From Anaeromusa acidaminophila DSM 3853 (GTDB lineage: Bacteria > Bacillota > Negativicutes > Anaeromusales > Anaeromusaceae), in assembly GCF_000374545.1 (NCBI RefSeq), contig NZ_KB894588.1, positions 1 to 64,000 on the forward strand: 64,000 nucleotides of DNA, in the 5' to 3' direction. The notes beneath the pieces were generated by a model. That model made no database searches. It was not told the DNA's origin and saw nothing but the letters and a program-made list of their open reading frames with translations. Position 1 is the stretch's first letter. Each line of letters opens with the position of its first letter. The position numbers and the translations under genes were made by a program. Positions 45,776 to 53,550 of this stretch are shown here, one piece after another.

Positions 45776-45861
45776 TGGTGCGGGTGGTCGGACTCGAACC
45801 GACACGGAGTTGCCTCCGAGGGATTTTAAGTCCCTTGTGTCTGCCATTCCACCACACCCGC
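45776..45861 (-). tRNA. tRNA-Leu (UAA)
   Basis: 86 bases with encoded CCA and a long variable arm. Anticodon loop CTTAAAA inside GGGA/TCCC gives anticodon UAA. Last gene of the five-tRNA group. Confidence 0.97.
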
Positions 45862-45922
45862 CTAGATTTGGAAAAAGCCCGCATCCTTTGAGATACAGGG
45901 CTCTCTATACATAATAAAAAAT

Positions 45923-45996
<74 letters not shown>

Positions 45997-46004
45997 TTAA
46001 AAAA

Positions 46005-46079
46005 TGGAGCGGAAGACGAGATTCGAACTCGCGACCCTCGCCTTGGCAAGGCGATGCTCTACCACTGAGCCACTTCCGC
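46005..46079 (-). tRNA. tRNA-Gly (GCC), copy 1
   Basis: 75 bases with CCA; anticodon loop TTGCCAA (GCC). Identical over the whole gene to the copy at 50375-50449. Confidence 0.97.
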
Positions 46080-46086
46080 ATAATGA

Positions 46087-46162
<76 letters not shown>

Positions 46163-46165
46163 AAA

Positions 46166-46241
46166 TGGCGACCCCGATCGGATTCGAACCGACGATCTCC
46201 GCCGTGACAGGGCGGCATGTTCACCGCTACACCACGGGGCC
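46166..46241 (-). tRNA. tRNA-Asp (GUC)
   Basis: 76 bases with CCA; anticodon stem CCGCC/GGCGG with loop CTGTCAC gives GUC. First gene of the tRNA operon after the promoters. Confidence 0.97.
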
Positions 46242-46260
46242 ATTACCTACTGCAGTAACG

Positions 46261-46289
46261 ATTGTACCGAATGCCGAAAGCTTTGTCAA
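46261..46289 (-). promoter_or_regulatory. Proximal promoter of the tRNA operon
   Basis: TTGACA (46284-46289), 17-base spacer, TACAAT (46261-46266), 20 bases before tRNA-Asp. Confidence 0.88.
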
Positions 46290-46339
46290 CCCGAGAGTTA
46301 AACAAGCACCCAATCAGCTCTTCGCCAGCCACGTGTTGT

Positions 46340-46367
46340 ATTATAACATAACACCACGGATTGTCAA
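46340..46367 (-). promoter_or_regulatory. Distal promoter of the tRNA operon
   Basis: TTGACA (46362-46367), 16-base spacer, TATAAT (46340-46345). Its -35 overlaps the stop of the CheY gene. The TATGTTATAATAC region recurs at the tRNA-Trp promoter. Confidence 0.75.
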
Positions 46368-46738
46368 GCAGGCTTTTTAGGGTTTAAAACTCGATCCAGC
46401 ACCGCCGCTATTTGTTCCGGTACAAAAGGTTTAATGATAAAGTCCTTTGCGCCAGCTTCAAGCGCCTCATTTATAATGGCCTGCTGCCCCAATGCAGAAA
46501 CCATAACAATACACGCATCTTTGTCTTTCTCGCGAATTCGCGCGACCGCTTCAATGCCGCTTACATTGGGCATGGTAATATCCATAGTAACCAAGTCCGG
46601 CAATAACTCTTCATATTTTTCTACTGCTTGCTCGCCATCGCCCGCCTCACCGACAATACGATGACCAAGTCCCACCAATGTGGTTTTCAGCATCATCCGC
46701 ATAAATGCAGAATCATCGCACAATAGCACTCTTGCCAT
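46364..46738 (-). CDS. CheY-like single-domain response regulator
   Basis: A 124-residue receiver with no output domain. Acidic pair D8/D9 (LCDDSAFMR), phospho-acceptor D53 (TMDITMPNVSG), S81 and K103 (FIIKPF). The DSAFMR and MPxxxG features are those of CheY. ATG at 46738 after GGGAGGA; an earlier start at 46783 is deep in thiD. It overlaps the thiD end by 26 bases. No histidine kinase or chemotaxis gene is near, so its partner is elsewhere. Confidence 0.9.
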   Translation of the reverse strand: MARVLLCDDSAFMRMMLKTTLVGLGHRIVGEAGDGEQAVEKYEELLPDLVTMDITMPNVSGIEAVARIREKDKDACIVMVSALGQQAIINEALEAGAKDFIIKPFVPEQIAAVLDRVLNPKKPA

Positions 46739-47564
46739 ATTTTCCTCCCCATTCAGCGCCAAAGGCCGCTTGGTACAATTCATAAAAATGATGTGTAGGA
46801 CCTACCCCTTGTCCTAATGAAAAGCCATGCTCTATCGCCATGGTAATATAGCGTTTAGCCTCTCCTACCGCTTCGGAAATTTCCCAGCCGCGAGCCAAAA
46901 AAGCGGCGATTGCGGAAGAAAAAGTACATCCGGTACCATGGGTGTGAACGCGCGGCAAACGAGGGTTATGAAAGGCTCTATACTCGTTCCCATCGTACAA
47001 AATATCGCAAGGATTCCCCTCTAAGTGCCCGCCTTTTACAACTACATACCTAGGGCCCATAGCGTGAATCCGCTTCGCCGCCTCCCGCATAGCCGTTTCA
47101 TCCTCAACTTGCATAGACGCCAGCACAGATGCTTCATGCAAGTTTGGAGTTACAATGGTGGCCAGAGGCAGCAATTTGCTTTTCAGCGCCCCCACGGCTT
47201 CCGCTTGTAACAGGGGAGCGCCATGCTTAGAAATCATAACCGTATCCAAAACAATCGGCGCCACCTGATAGCGTTTTAACTGTTCCTCCACCACTTCAAT
47301 AATGGCAGCGGAAGAAAGCATGCCAATTTTCACCGCCCCTACCGGTATATCATCAAATACCGCCTGCATTTGCGCTGCAATAATTTCCGCATCCAAGTCA
47401 CGCACCGCCGTTACACCGCAAGTATTTTGCGCCGTAATAGCCGTTAGCACACTCATTCCATATACGCCGCAAGCGGCAAAGGCTTTCAAATCCGCCTGAA
47501 TCCCAGCTCCGCCGCCAGAATCTGAGCCTGCAATCGTCAAAGCTGTAGGAATTACCGTATTCAT
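46713..47564 (-). CDS. thiD: Hydroxymethylpyrimidine (phosphomethylpyrimidine) kinase
   Basis: Two successive phosphorylations of HMP for thiamine synthesis. The 283-residue ribokinase-fold protein has ALTIAGSDSGGGAGIQADLK at ~7-26, KIGML near 79, and the catalytic HGTGCTFSSAIAAFLARG near 222. It could act as a pyridoxal kinase of the same fold; the GSDSGGGAGIQAD block favours ThiD. ATG at 47564 overlaps the previous gene's stop (ATGA). No other thi genes here. Confidence 0.93.
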   Translation of the reverse strand: MNTVIPTALTIAGSDSGGGAGIQADLKAFAACGVYGMSVLTAITAQNTCGVTAVRDLDAEIIAAQMQAVFDDIPVGAVKIGMLSSAAIIEVVEEQLKRYQVAPIVLDTVMISKHGAPLLQAEAVGALKSKLLPLATIVTPNLHEASVLASMQVEDETAMREAAKRIHAMGPRYVVVKGGHLEGNPCDILYDGNEYRAFHNPRLPRVHTHGTGCTFSSAIAAFLARGWEISEAVGEAKRYITMAIEHGFSLGQGVGPTHHFYELYQAAFGAEWGGKYGKSAIVR

Positions 47565-48238
47565 GGATTCTGCTCCTTTTCCAGGCGCTGACGCAGCGTT
47601 TCCAGCACTGGCGTCAACCGTTTCTCCAGTTTTTGCTCCAACTCTGTCAGTGTCTTCGAATCAAAGTCGCTTACCAATTCCGGCAACCCTTGGACGCGAA
47701 GCTCCCCAAAGAATTCATCTCTATATACATTATAATACAAAACCAAGGACGTTTGTGCGACTAAATCGCTGTAATCAAGAATAAGATAGGACCCATTTAT
47801 CACTTTCACAGGCTCTTTAGGCGACAAAAGCAACTTAAAGCCAGACGCTTCTTCAGGTAATTGCTCCGCATACGTCCATTGTAAGAGCTTTTTTTCTTGT
47901 ATGGCTACCCCTACCTGATCTGGTACAAATGTCATAAATTCTTCTAAAGTTTTATCTAAACGGTTACGCAATAAGCCTTCAAACTCGCCTAACGATTGTG
48001 AAAAATAGGAGATATCGTTAAATTCCAGCAAACCAAGACCAATGCGCATAAAATAACTTTTCTTAGCAATATCATAATATGCTTTTACCCAGCGAGCGCC
48101 ATCCCGACGATGATAAGAAAAAAAATAATACTTTTCATTTTCCAATTTTTCATCGCGCTCACATCGACACCCTTGCGTTTCCTCCGGCAATTCGCGCAAA
48201 AAAGCCCATGCCTTAAATTGTTCCAGCAACTCTTCCAT
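47561..48238 (-). CDS. Uncharacterised protein, 225 residues
   Basis: Not recognised. ATG at 48238 is preceded by GGAGG; a frame up to 48421 would overlap tRNA-Trp and is rejected. The product is soluble and acidic/mixed, with aromatic-rich stretches (KYYFFSYHRRDGARWVKAYYD), a central beta-rich part, and a C-terminal helical segment with heptad-like Leu/Glu (KTLTELEQKLEKRLTPVLETLRQRL in parts). One CRC pair near 33. It overlaps thiD by four bases, so they should be co-translated. Confidence 0.75.
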   Translation of the reverse strand: MEELLEQFKAWAFLRELPEETQGCRCERDEKLENEKYYFFSYHRRDGARWVKAYYDIAKKSYFMRIGLGLLEFNDISYFSQSLGEFEGLLRNRLDKTLEEFMTFVPDQVGVAIQEKKLLQWTYAEQLPEEASGFKLLLSPKEPVKVINGSYLILDYSDLVAQTSLVLYYNVYRDEFFGELRVQGLPELVSDFDSKTLTELEQKLEKRLTPVLETLRQRLEKEQNP

Positions 48239-48349
48239 AAAAAACCTCCGCTCTAAAGAGTAACGCCTCCCCGCCAACTGTAGGACATGATCCTTGAAAA
48301 GGTCCTCTAAACAACATTTCCCATCGTTAAATGCACTCGAAAAACAAAA

Positions 48350-48376
48350 AATGACCCGGTCAAAAACCGCGTCATT
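48350..48376 (-). terminator. Terminator after tRNA-Trp
   Basis: AATGACGCGGT/ACCGGGTCATT stem (one mismatch), loop TTTTG, then TTTTGTTTTT on the minus strand. Confidence 0.75.
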
Positions 48377-48387
48377 ACTAGATTGAG

Positions 48388-48463
48388 TGGCAGGGGCAGA
48401 AGGACTTGAACCCTCAACCAACGGTTTTGGAGACCGCTACTCTACCAATTGAGCTATACCCCT
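48388..48463 (-). tRNA. tRNA-Trp (CCA)
   Basis: 76 bases with encoded CCA; acceptor AGGGGTA/TGCCCCT; anticodon stem GCGGT/ACCGT with loop CTCCAAA (anticodon CCA). Own promoter and terminator. Confidence 0.97.
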
Positions 48464-48509
48464 ATATTATAAATCACGCACCGCAGGCATTCCCCTTGGC
48501 ACGTTTTGT

Positions 48510-48539
48510 ATTATAACATAGGTCGCCCGCCTTGTCCAA
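48510..48539 (-). promoter_or_regulatory. Promoter of tRNA-Trp
   Basis: TTGGAC (48534-48539), 18-base spacer, TATAAT (48510-48515). The sequence around the -10 equals that of the distal tRNA-operon promoter. Confidence 0.72.
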
Positions 48540-48682
48540 GGTAAAATTATAAAACCCATAAACATTTCCAGCAGGTTTCACTTCCCTATTTATCTTTCCT
48601 TCCAATGGCATCATTTGTCCGTTTGGAAAAGATAGTATTCGGATGTAAAAAGTAAATTTGTTATATTTTTTCTTTAATTCCA

Positions 48683-48711
48683 TTGACAATGTCTTCATTG
48701 GTTGCGATAAT
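48683..48711 (+). promoter_or_regulatory. Promoter of the T-box/YkvI transcript
   Basis: TTGACA (48683-48688), 17-base spacer, GATAAT (48706-48711). The stretch 48540-48682 before it shows nothing convincing. Confidence 0.85.
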
Positions 48712-48717
48712 GTATAC

Positions 48718-49036
48718 ATTCAACGAATGATGTTGCAGCTGCTTTTACATCTTTGTTAACTAAAATTTTATGATTTTCAAAAGCGATGATCGGAACAAAG
48801 CAAAATCTACGTTCTTGCAGAGAGCCGGTGGTTGGTGAAAACCGGCAGAAACGATTCTTGCGAAACTCATCCGGGAGCTCTAAAGCTGAATACGCATTGG
48901 CGTTTAGGCTTCAGCGATTGTCCACGTTACGGGCATCAGCCATTTTACGGCTGAGTAATGAGCCACAAACATAGGGTGGTACCGCGATCTTCTCGCCCCT
49001 ATTGACACAACCGTGTCAATAGGGGCTTATTTTATT
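48718..49036 (+). promoter_or_regulatory. T-box leader, probably leucine specific
   Basis: T-box core AGGGTGGTACCGCG at 48973-48986, followed by a strong terminator (48995-49026, 14-base perfect arms) with TTATTTTATT. A GCCGG apical stem with GTTGGTG loop and an AG bulge mark stem I. The 3' side reads GCGAAACTCATCCGGGAGCT, which aligns with the ileS leader GCGGAAGATCATTCTGGAGCT; the codon in the specifier position is CTC (48866-48868), followed by A. UCGGA near the 5' end pairs with UCCGG just after. CTC is leucine; the alignment, not a full fold, supports this. Confidence 0.85.
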
Positions 49037-49064
49037 CTGCGTACTTTTAAGGAGGACTTTTAAC

Positions 49065-50219
49065 ATGAACAATCAAAAAACCGGCTCCATTGGCGCAGCT
49101 GCAGCCATGGCGGCCGTCTGGTTTGCAACCCATTGCGGAGGCGGCTTCGCCACAGGCAACCAAGAAGTAAATTTCTTTGTAAAATACGGCTGGTACTCGG
49201 TATTTCTTCCCGTCATCGCTATGCTCATCTTAGGCTGGGGCCACCGAAACGCCCTCGTCTTAGCCAAAGATTATCAAACTTATGATTACAAAAGCTTTGG
49301 CGACGCCCTATTTCATCCTTATGAAAAATATTTCTCTCTCGTTTTTGAAATCGGCTATATTTTACTCTTCATCTGCGGCGTCAGCACCTCTATTGCAGGC
49401 TCCGGCTCCCTGTTGCAAAGCTCTTTGGGAATTCCTTATGGCATTGGCATTGTCGCCATCGGCGCCATCATCTTGTTATTGACCATTTTCGGCACCGACC
49501 TCGTCATCAAAGCCTTGAGCTTCAAAACTTACTTCTTAATCGCAACACTGCTGACCCTCTGCATCCTTGGCCTGCAAATGGGCGCCCTCAACTTTGAACG
49601 CATCATCACAACCCAAGAAACCTTCGGCCATAGTTTCGGCGATGCAGTCTGGTTCACCATGATCTACATAGGCTTTCAGGCTTTCACCGTCTTGCCGATT
49701 ATTTCAGTCTCTCAGCACATTAAAACCACTAGAGACTGTAACTGGTTTATGCTCTTTGGCACGCTGTTAAACGGCTTGTTCCTGGTCGCTGTGTGCATCA
49801 TGCTGCTGGGCTTCAGCCCGGAAGTACTCAATCAAACATTACCCGTGTATTTCGTTTGCACACAGCTAGACTTACCTTGGCTGAAGATCCTTTATACCAC
49901 CATTCTCTTCGTCGCCCTGCTGGGAACGGCTATCTCTCTGATTTTTTCAGCAGTAGCTCGTTTCGAACCGGAATTAAACCGCCGCAACATTTTTCAGTCG
50001 GTGCGGTTGCGTCGTGTTGCCATTTCGGTAGTTTCTATTATTCTCTGCACAAGCATCTCCGTTTTTGGATTGACAAATATCGTTGTAAAAGGCTACGGTT
50101 CTGTGGGCTACATCGGTCTGCTCTTCGTCTTGCTTCCTGAAATCGTAGTGGGCACCATTAAAATCCGCAATAACGAACGTCGCCGCAAAGAGCAAGAACA
50201 GCAACGCCTGGGCGCTTAA
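49065..50219 (+). CDS. YkvI-type membrane transporter
   Basis: A 384-residue integral membrane protein with about ten hydrophobic segments, of the YkvI family within the APC/amino-acid-transporter-like fold. The start GAAAAMAAVWFATHCGGGFATGNQ carries the unwound-helix glycines (GGGFATG) seen in this fold. The C-terminus is a basic/Gln-rich cytoplasmic tail. Substrate is not known; control by an apparent leucine T-box suggests leucine or branched-chain amino acid transport. ATG follows AAGGAGGA. Confidence 0.88.
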   Translation: MNNQKTGSIGAAAAMAAVWFATHCGGGFATGNQEVNFFVKYGWYSVFLPVIAMLILGWGHRNALVLAKDYQTYDYKSFGDALFHPYEKYFSLVFEIGYILLFICGVSTSIAGSGSLLQSSLGIPYGIGIVAIGAIILLLTIFGTDLVIKALSFKTYFLIATLLTLCILGLQMGALNFERIITTQETFGHSFGDAVWFTMIYIGFQAFTVLPIISVSQHIKTTRDCNWFMLFGTLLNGLFLVAVCIMLLGFSPEVLNQTLPVYFVCTQLDLPWLKILYTTILFVALLGTAISLIFSAVARFEPELNRRNIFQSVRLRRVAISVVSIILCTSISVFGLTNIVVKGYGSVGYIGLLFVLLPEIVVGTIKIRNNERRRKEQEQQRLGA

Positions 50220-50269
50220 AAACGCTCCCCCATAACGAACGCGAGAACCAAAATAATCAGATATAACAA

Positions 50270-50309
50270 AAATAGCGACTGCTTGTCGAAAGACAAACAG
50301 CCGCTATTT
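50270..50309. terminator. Hairpin between ykvI-like gene and tRNA-Gly
   Basis: Eighteen-base imperfect arms (AAATAGCG...CGCTATTT) around GAAA. T-run only on the minus strand (TTTTTGTT); it may still stop plus-strand transcripts. Confidence 0.6.
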
Positions 50310-50334
50310 GCACACGACTCTTTGATACCAAAAG

Positions 50335-50363
50335 AAAAGCTCAGTCTTTTAGACTGAGCTTTT
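50335..50363. terminator. Bidirectional terminator after tRNA-Gly
   Basis: AAAAGCTCAGTC/GACTGAGCTTTT perfect stem; TTTTCTTTT on the minus side, TTTTAA on the plus side. Confidence 0.85.
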
Positions 50364-50374
50364 AATTATACATA

Positions 50375-50449
50375 TGGAGCGGAAGACGAGATTCGAACTC
50401 GCGACCCTCGCCTTGGCAAGGCGATGCTCTACCACTGAGCCACTTCCGC
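50375..50449 (-). tRNA. tRNA-Gly (GCC), copy 2
   Basis: Identical in all 75 bases to 46005-46079. Preceded by its own promoter and followed by a terminator. Confidence 0.97.
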
Positions 50450-50484
50450 AGATATCGATGCCGGAGCACCTCTTACGGATATGA

Positions 50485-50513
50485 ATTATATCAACTTTAA
50501 CCTCTTCTGGCAA
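50485..50513 (-). promoter_or_regulatory. Promoter of tRNA-Gly copy 2
   Basis: TTGCCA (50508-50513), 17-base spacer, TATAAT (50485-50490). No terminator is seen after pyrE, so the pyr transcript may run through this tRNA. Confidence 0.75.
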
Positions 50514-50549
50514 GAGCTTTTTGTATTTTATGCAGAATTTTTATCTATT

Positions 50550-51131
50550 TTATGCTTTGAGATGTCGGCTACCGCGTTTCGTCATAGGCTTGCCCTCTTG
50601 GCAAAGAGGGCATTCTGCCGCTGCATAGGTTGGCACCGTTAAGTTAAGCAACGCTTCTACCCGCAAACCGCCAAAATCCGCTTTACCGCCGCTGCGGTTT
50701 ACCAGCAGGCCAACTCCTACAATATCGCCGCCTTGCGCGCGCACCACATCAACAACTTCTTTTACAGAGCCGCCGGTAGTTACAATATCTTCAACAATGA
50801 GTACTTTTTCACCAGGACGAATGAAAAAGCCCCGACGCAAGGCCATGGCGCCATTTTCCCGCTCTGTGAAAATAGCCCTAGTTTCTAAAGCCTTGCCTAC
50901 TTCATGAGCCAGCAGAATACCGCCGGTCATGGGGCCGATAACCACTTCTACGCCAGCATCAGCAAAGCGCTCCGCCAACTCCTTACAAAGGCGTTCCGTC
51001 TGTTTTGGCCACTGCAGCAGATTAAATTTTTCCACATATAACGGACTATGCAGGCCAGACGTGAGCAAAAAATGCCCCTCCAAAATGGCCTCCGTCTCTT
51101 GCAGCAATTGTTTTACTTCCTCTTCACGCAT
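50550..51131 (-). CDS. pyrE: Orotate phosphoribosyltransferase
   Basis: Converts orotate and PRPP to OMP. The 193-residue protein has the PRPP loop VLIVEDIVTTGGSVKEVV near 109-126, FTERENGAMALRRGF near 87, and a C-terminal segment with C-x2-C (CPLC) and basic tail. ATG at 51131, three bases after the pyrF stop. Last gene of the pyrimidine operon. Confidence 0.96.
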   Translation of the reverse strand: MREEEVKQLLQETEAILEGHFLLTSGLHSPLYVEKFNLLQWPKQTERLCKELAERFADAGVEVVIGPMTGGILLAHEVGKALETRAIFTERENGAMALRRGFFIRPGEKVLIVEDIVTTGGSVKEVVDVVRAQGGDIVGVGLLVNRSGGKADFGGLRVEALLNLTVPTYAAAECPLCQEGKPMTKRGSRHLKA

Positions 51132-51133
51132 GC

Positions 51134-51850
51134 TTATGCTCCTTCCATTTCCGCCGCCAAGCGCCGCAGCGCCGCCAGCGGATTTTCCGCTTTCGTTACA
51201 GGACGTCCAATTACCAAGTGGCTCGCGCCGGCGGATAAAGCACTGGCGGGAGTCGCCACCCGCTGCTGATCGTCCACCGAGACGCCTGCAGGCCGAATAC
51301 CTGGCGTCACAATCGCAAAGTCCTTACCGCAGGCTTGGCGAATGGCAGCCGCTTCCTGCGGGGAAGCAACCACTCCCTGTAAGCCTGCTTCCTGCGTCAG
51401 CTGCGCCAAACGCAGCACCGCCTTATTTACGGGCTCTCCGTGCCCTAAGCGCTCCCATTCGTCACCGCCAATGCTGGTAAGAACCGTAACCGCCAAGACA
51501 ACAGGAGCCTGCATTCCGCAGCGCAGCGCCTCCTCAGCAACCACTTCACCAGCGCGACGCATCATCTCCAGACCTCCCGAAGCATGCACATTCAGCATGT
51601 CCGCTCCCAAACGAGTTAAGGCCCCCAGGCCTTTTGCCGCCGTATTCGGAATGTCATGCAGTTTGAGATCCAAGAAGACCTTTTTGCCCGCAGCTTTCAA
51701 ATGTCGCACAATGTCGCCGCCGCTGCTATAAAAAAGCTCCATACCCACTTTATAATAGGTAGCTTCTTCTCCTAAAATACCAACCAGCGCCAAAGCTTCT
51801 TCCTGTGAGGAATAGTCCAACGCAATAATCCGCTTCTCTTTTCCGCTCAT
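51134..51850 (-). CDS. pyrF: Orotidine 5'-phosphate decarboxylase
   Basis: Decarboxylates OMP to UMP. The 238-residue TIM barrel has IALDYSS near 8, the catalytic Lys/Asp block FLDLKLHDIPNT near 59, and GIRPAGVSVDDQQRVATP near 185 for phosphate binding. ATG at 51850, 26 bases after pyrD. Confidence 0.96.
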   Translation of the reverse strand: MSGKEKRIIALDYSSQEEALALVGILGEEATYYKVGMELFYSSGGDIVRHLKAAGKKVFLDLKLHDIPNTAAKGLGALTRLGADMLNVHASGGLEMMRRAGEVVAEEALRCGMQAPVVLAVTVLTSIGGDEWERLGHGEPVNKAVLRLAQLTQEAGLQGVVASPQEAAAIRQACGKDFAIVTPGIRPAGVSVDDQQRVATPASALSAGASHLVIGRPVTKAENPLAALRRLAAEMEGA

Positions 51851-51875
51851 CCTTTACACTCCATCGCTCGCAGCC

Positions 51876-52790
51876 TTAAAACCGAACTTGGCCGATCATT
51901 TGCTGCACATTTTCAAGTCCCCGTTGCTGTACATAGGCCTCTAAGCCCTCTGCCACATCCAATGCCGCTCTAGGATTGACAAATTGGGCTGTACCAACCG
52001 CTACTGCCGTTGCACCGGCTAAAAGAAATTCCGCCGCGTCGTCCGCTGTCATAATGCCGCCCATACCGATGATCGGTACTTGTACCGCTTTAGCCACTTG
52101 ATAGACCATACGAACGGCCACAGGTTTTACTGCCGGCCCGGAAAGACCTCCCACGCCGTTGCCCAGCTTTGGTTTCCATGTATGAACATCAATCGCCATG
52201 CCGGTTAAGGTGTTAATTAAGGAAATGGCATCAGCCCCCGCCGCTTCTACGGCCTGCGCCATTTGCGCAATATCCGTCACATTCGGAGACAGCTTTACGA
52301 TAACCGGTTTCTTCGTACGCCCTTTTACCGCTTTTACGACTCCGGAAGCCATGGCACAGTCCGTACCAAAAGCCAGGCCACCTTGCTTAACGTTCGGGCA
52401 GGAAATATTAACCTCCAGCGCCGCCACGCCGTCTACGTCCAATTTTTCCGCCAGTAACGCATATTCTTCTTCGGTGCGCCCGGAAATATTGACAATAATG
52501 TTCGTATCTAAGGCTTTGATTTTCCCCAAAGTCTGCGCCAAAAATACGTCCACTCCCGGATTCTCAAGACCGATGGAATTGAGCATGCCCGCGGGGGTTT
52601 CCACAATGCGCTGGCCGCTATTCCCGGGCCATGGCGTCAGGGTAGTACCTTTAACCACAATGGCCCCCAGTTTGGATACGTCAAAGAAATCGCCATATTC
52701 CAGGCCAAAGCCAAAGGTTCCCGAAGCGGTCATAACCGGGTTTTTTAGTGTGAGACCGGCCACCATAACTGACATCGAAGGATTAGGCAT
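51876..52790 (-). CDS. pyrD: Dihydroorotate dehydrogenase, class 1B catalytic subunit
   Basis: Oxidises dihydroorotate; in class 1B the electrons go through PyrK to NAD+. The 304-residue FMN barrel has [12 protein letters not shown] near 21, [11 protein letters not shown] near 129 with the Cys expected as catalytic base of class 1 enzymes, and [18 protein letters not shown] near 215. ATG at 52790 overlaps pyrK by eight bases; pairing with PyrK confirms class 1B. Confidence 0.96.
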   Translation of the reverse strand: MPNPSMSVMVAGLTLKNPVMTASGTFGFGLEYGDFFDVSKLGAIVVKGTTLTPWPGNSGQRIVETPAGMLNSIGLENPGVDVFLAQTLGKIKALDTNIIVNISGRTEEEYALLAEKLDVDGVAALEVNISCPNVKQGGLAFGTDCAMASGVVKAVKGRTKKPVIVKLSPNVTDIAQMAQAVEAAGADAISLINTLTGMAIDVHTWKPKLGNGVGGLSGPAVKPVAVRMVYQVAKAVQVPIIGMGGIMTADDAAEFLLAGATAVAVGTAQFVNPRAALDVAEGLEAYVQQRGLENVQQMIGQVRF

Positions 52791-53550
52791 CGTAAAACAC
52801 CTCCTCCGCCTGGAAAACAGGCCCGTCGGTACACACCTTGCGCCGTTTGCCCTCTTTATCTGCGCACGTACAGGATAAACAAGCGCCTACGCCGCAAGCC
52901 ATGTGCTTCTCTAAAGAAACCTGGCAAGACAATTTTTCTTGAGCCGCCCACGAGGCTACTGCCTGCATCATAGGCTCCGGACCGCAGGTAAACACGCTAT
53001 CAACGCCTTGTTTCAACGCCTCCGGCAAACCAGCTACAACGGTTCCCTGCAACCCGCAGGAACCGTCATCCGTAGTGGCTATAAGCTGCGAGCACACGCC
53101 GCAAAACAAATCCAGCCAGAATAAATCTTCCTGGCAGCGTCCGCCCAATACAATTTTGACCGGCAGCGGACAAAGACGCTGCGCCAAAAAGAGTAACGGC
53201 GCCAAACCAACTCCGCCGCCAACCAACAACGGCTGCTTTCCCTCTAATTTAAAGCCATTCCCCAACGGCCCCATTAGATCCAGCACGGCTCCTGCGGTCA
53301 TGGCGGACAGCAATTTTGTGCCTTCTCCCACAACGCGGTAAATCAAAATCAGCGTCCCATCCTCTTGAGCCCCCGCAATGCTGATCGGACGGCGCAAAAG
53401 AGGCGCCGCCGTTGCGGCGACTCGTACATGTACAAACTGCCCCGGCTGCGCCTGTCTTGCGATTTGAGGCGCTTTTAGCGCCAGGCGGTATACGCCGGGC
53501 GCTAAAAGTTCCTGCTGCAGCACGGTGGCTTCTTCCACCAGCTTAGGCAA
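52783..53550 (-). CDS. pyrK: Dihydroorotate dehydrogenase electron-transfer subunit
   Basis: FAD and [2Fe-2S] subunit linking PyrD to NAD+. The 255-residue protein has a [11 protein letters not shown] block, [14 protein letters not shown] (NAD site), and the C-terminal cluster ligands in CGVGACLSC and a later Cys in [13 protein letters not shown] at 53550 was chosen: GGAGGAGG lies eight bases upstream and the carB stop overlaps by eight bases. A frame beginning at 53592 or 53571 would extend into carB. Confidence 0.93.
   Translation of the reverse strand: MPKLVEEATVLQQELLAPGVYRLALKAPQIARQAQPGQFVHVRVAATAAPLLRRPISIAGAQEDGTLILIYRVVGEGTKLLSAMTAGAVLDLMGPLGNGFKLEGKQPLLVGGGVGLAPLLFLAQRLCPLPVKIVLGGRCQEDLFWLDLFCGVCSQLIATTDDGSCGLQGTVVAGLPEALKQGVDSVFTCGPEPMMQAVASWAAQEKLSCQVSLEKHMACGVGACLSCTCADKEGKRRKVCTDGPVFQAEEVFYDA

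Noticed and set aside
48239-48421. N-terminal extension of the 225-residue unknown protein
   Set aside because: It would run through the tRNA-Trp 3' end and its terminator; a GGAGG-supported ATG exists at 48238.
48474-48719. 81-residue minus frame upstream of tRNA-Trp
   Set aside because: It contains the tRNA-Trp promoter, lacks a ribosome site and has no recognisable content.
48862-48870. Alternative specifiers (ACT, TCA, AAC) for the second T-box
   Set aside because: They do not fit the alignment with the ileS leader or the rule that the specifier is followed by a purine next to the stem; CTC does.
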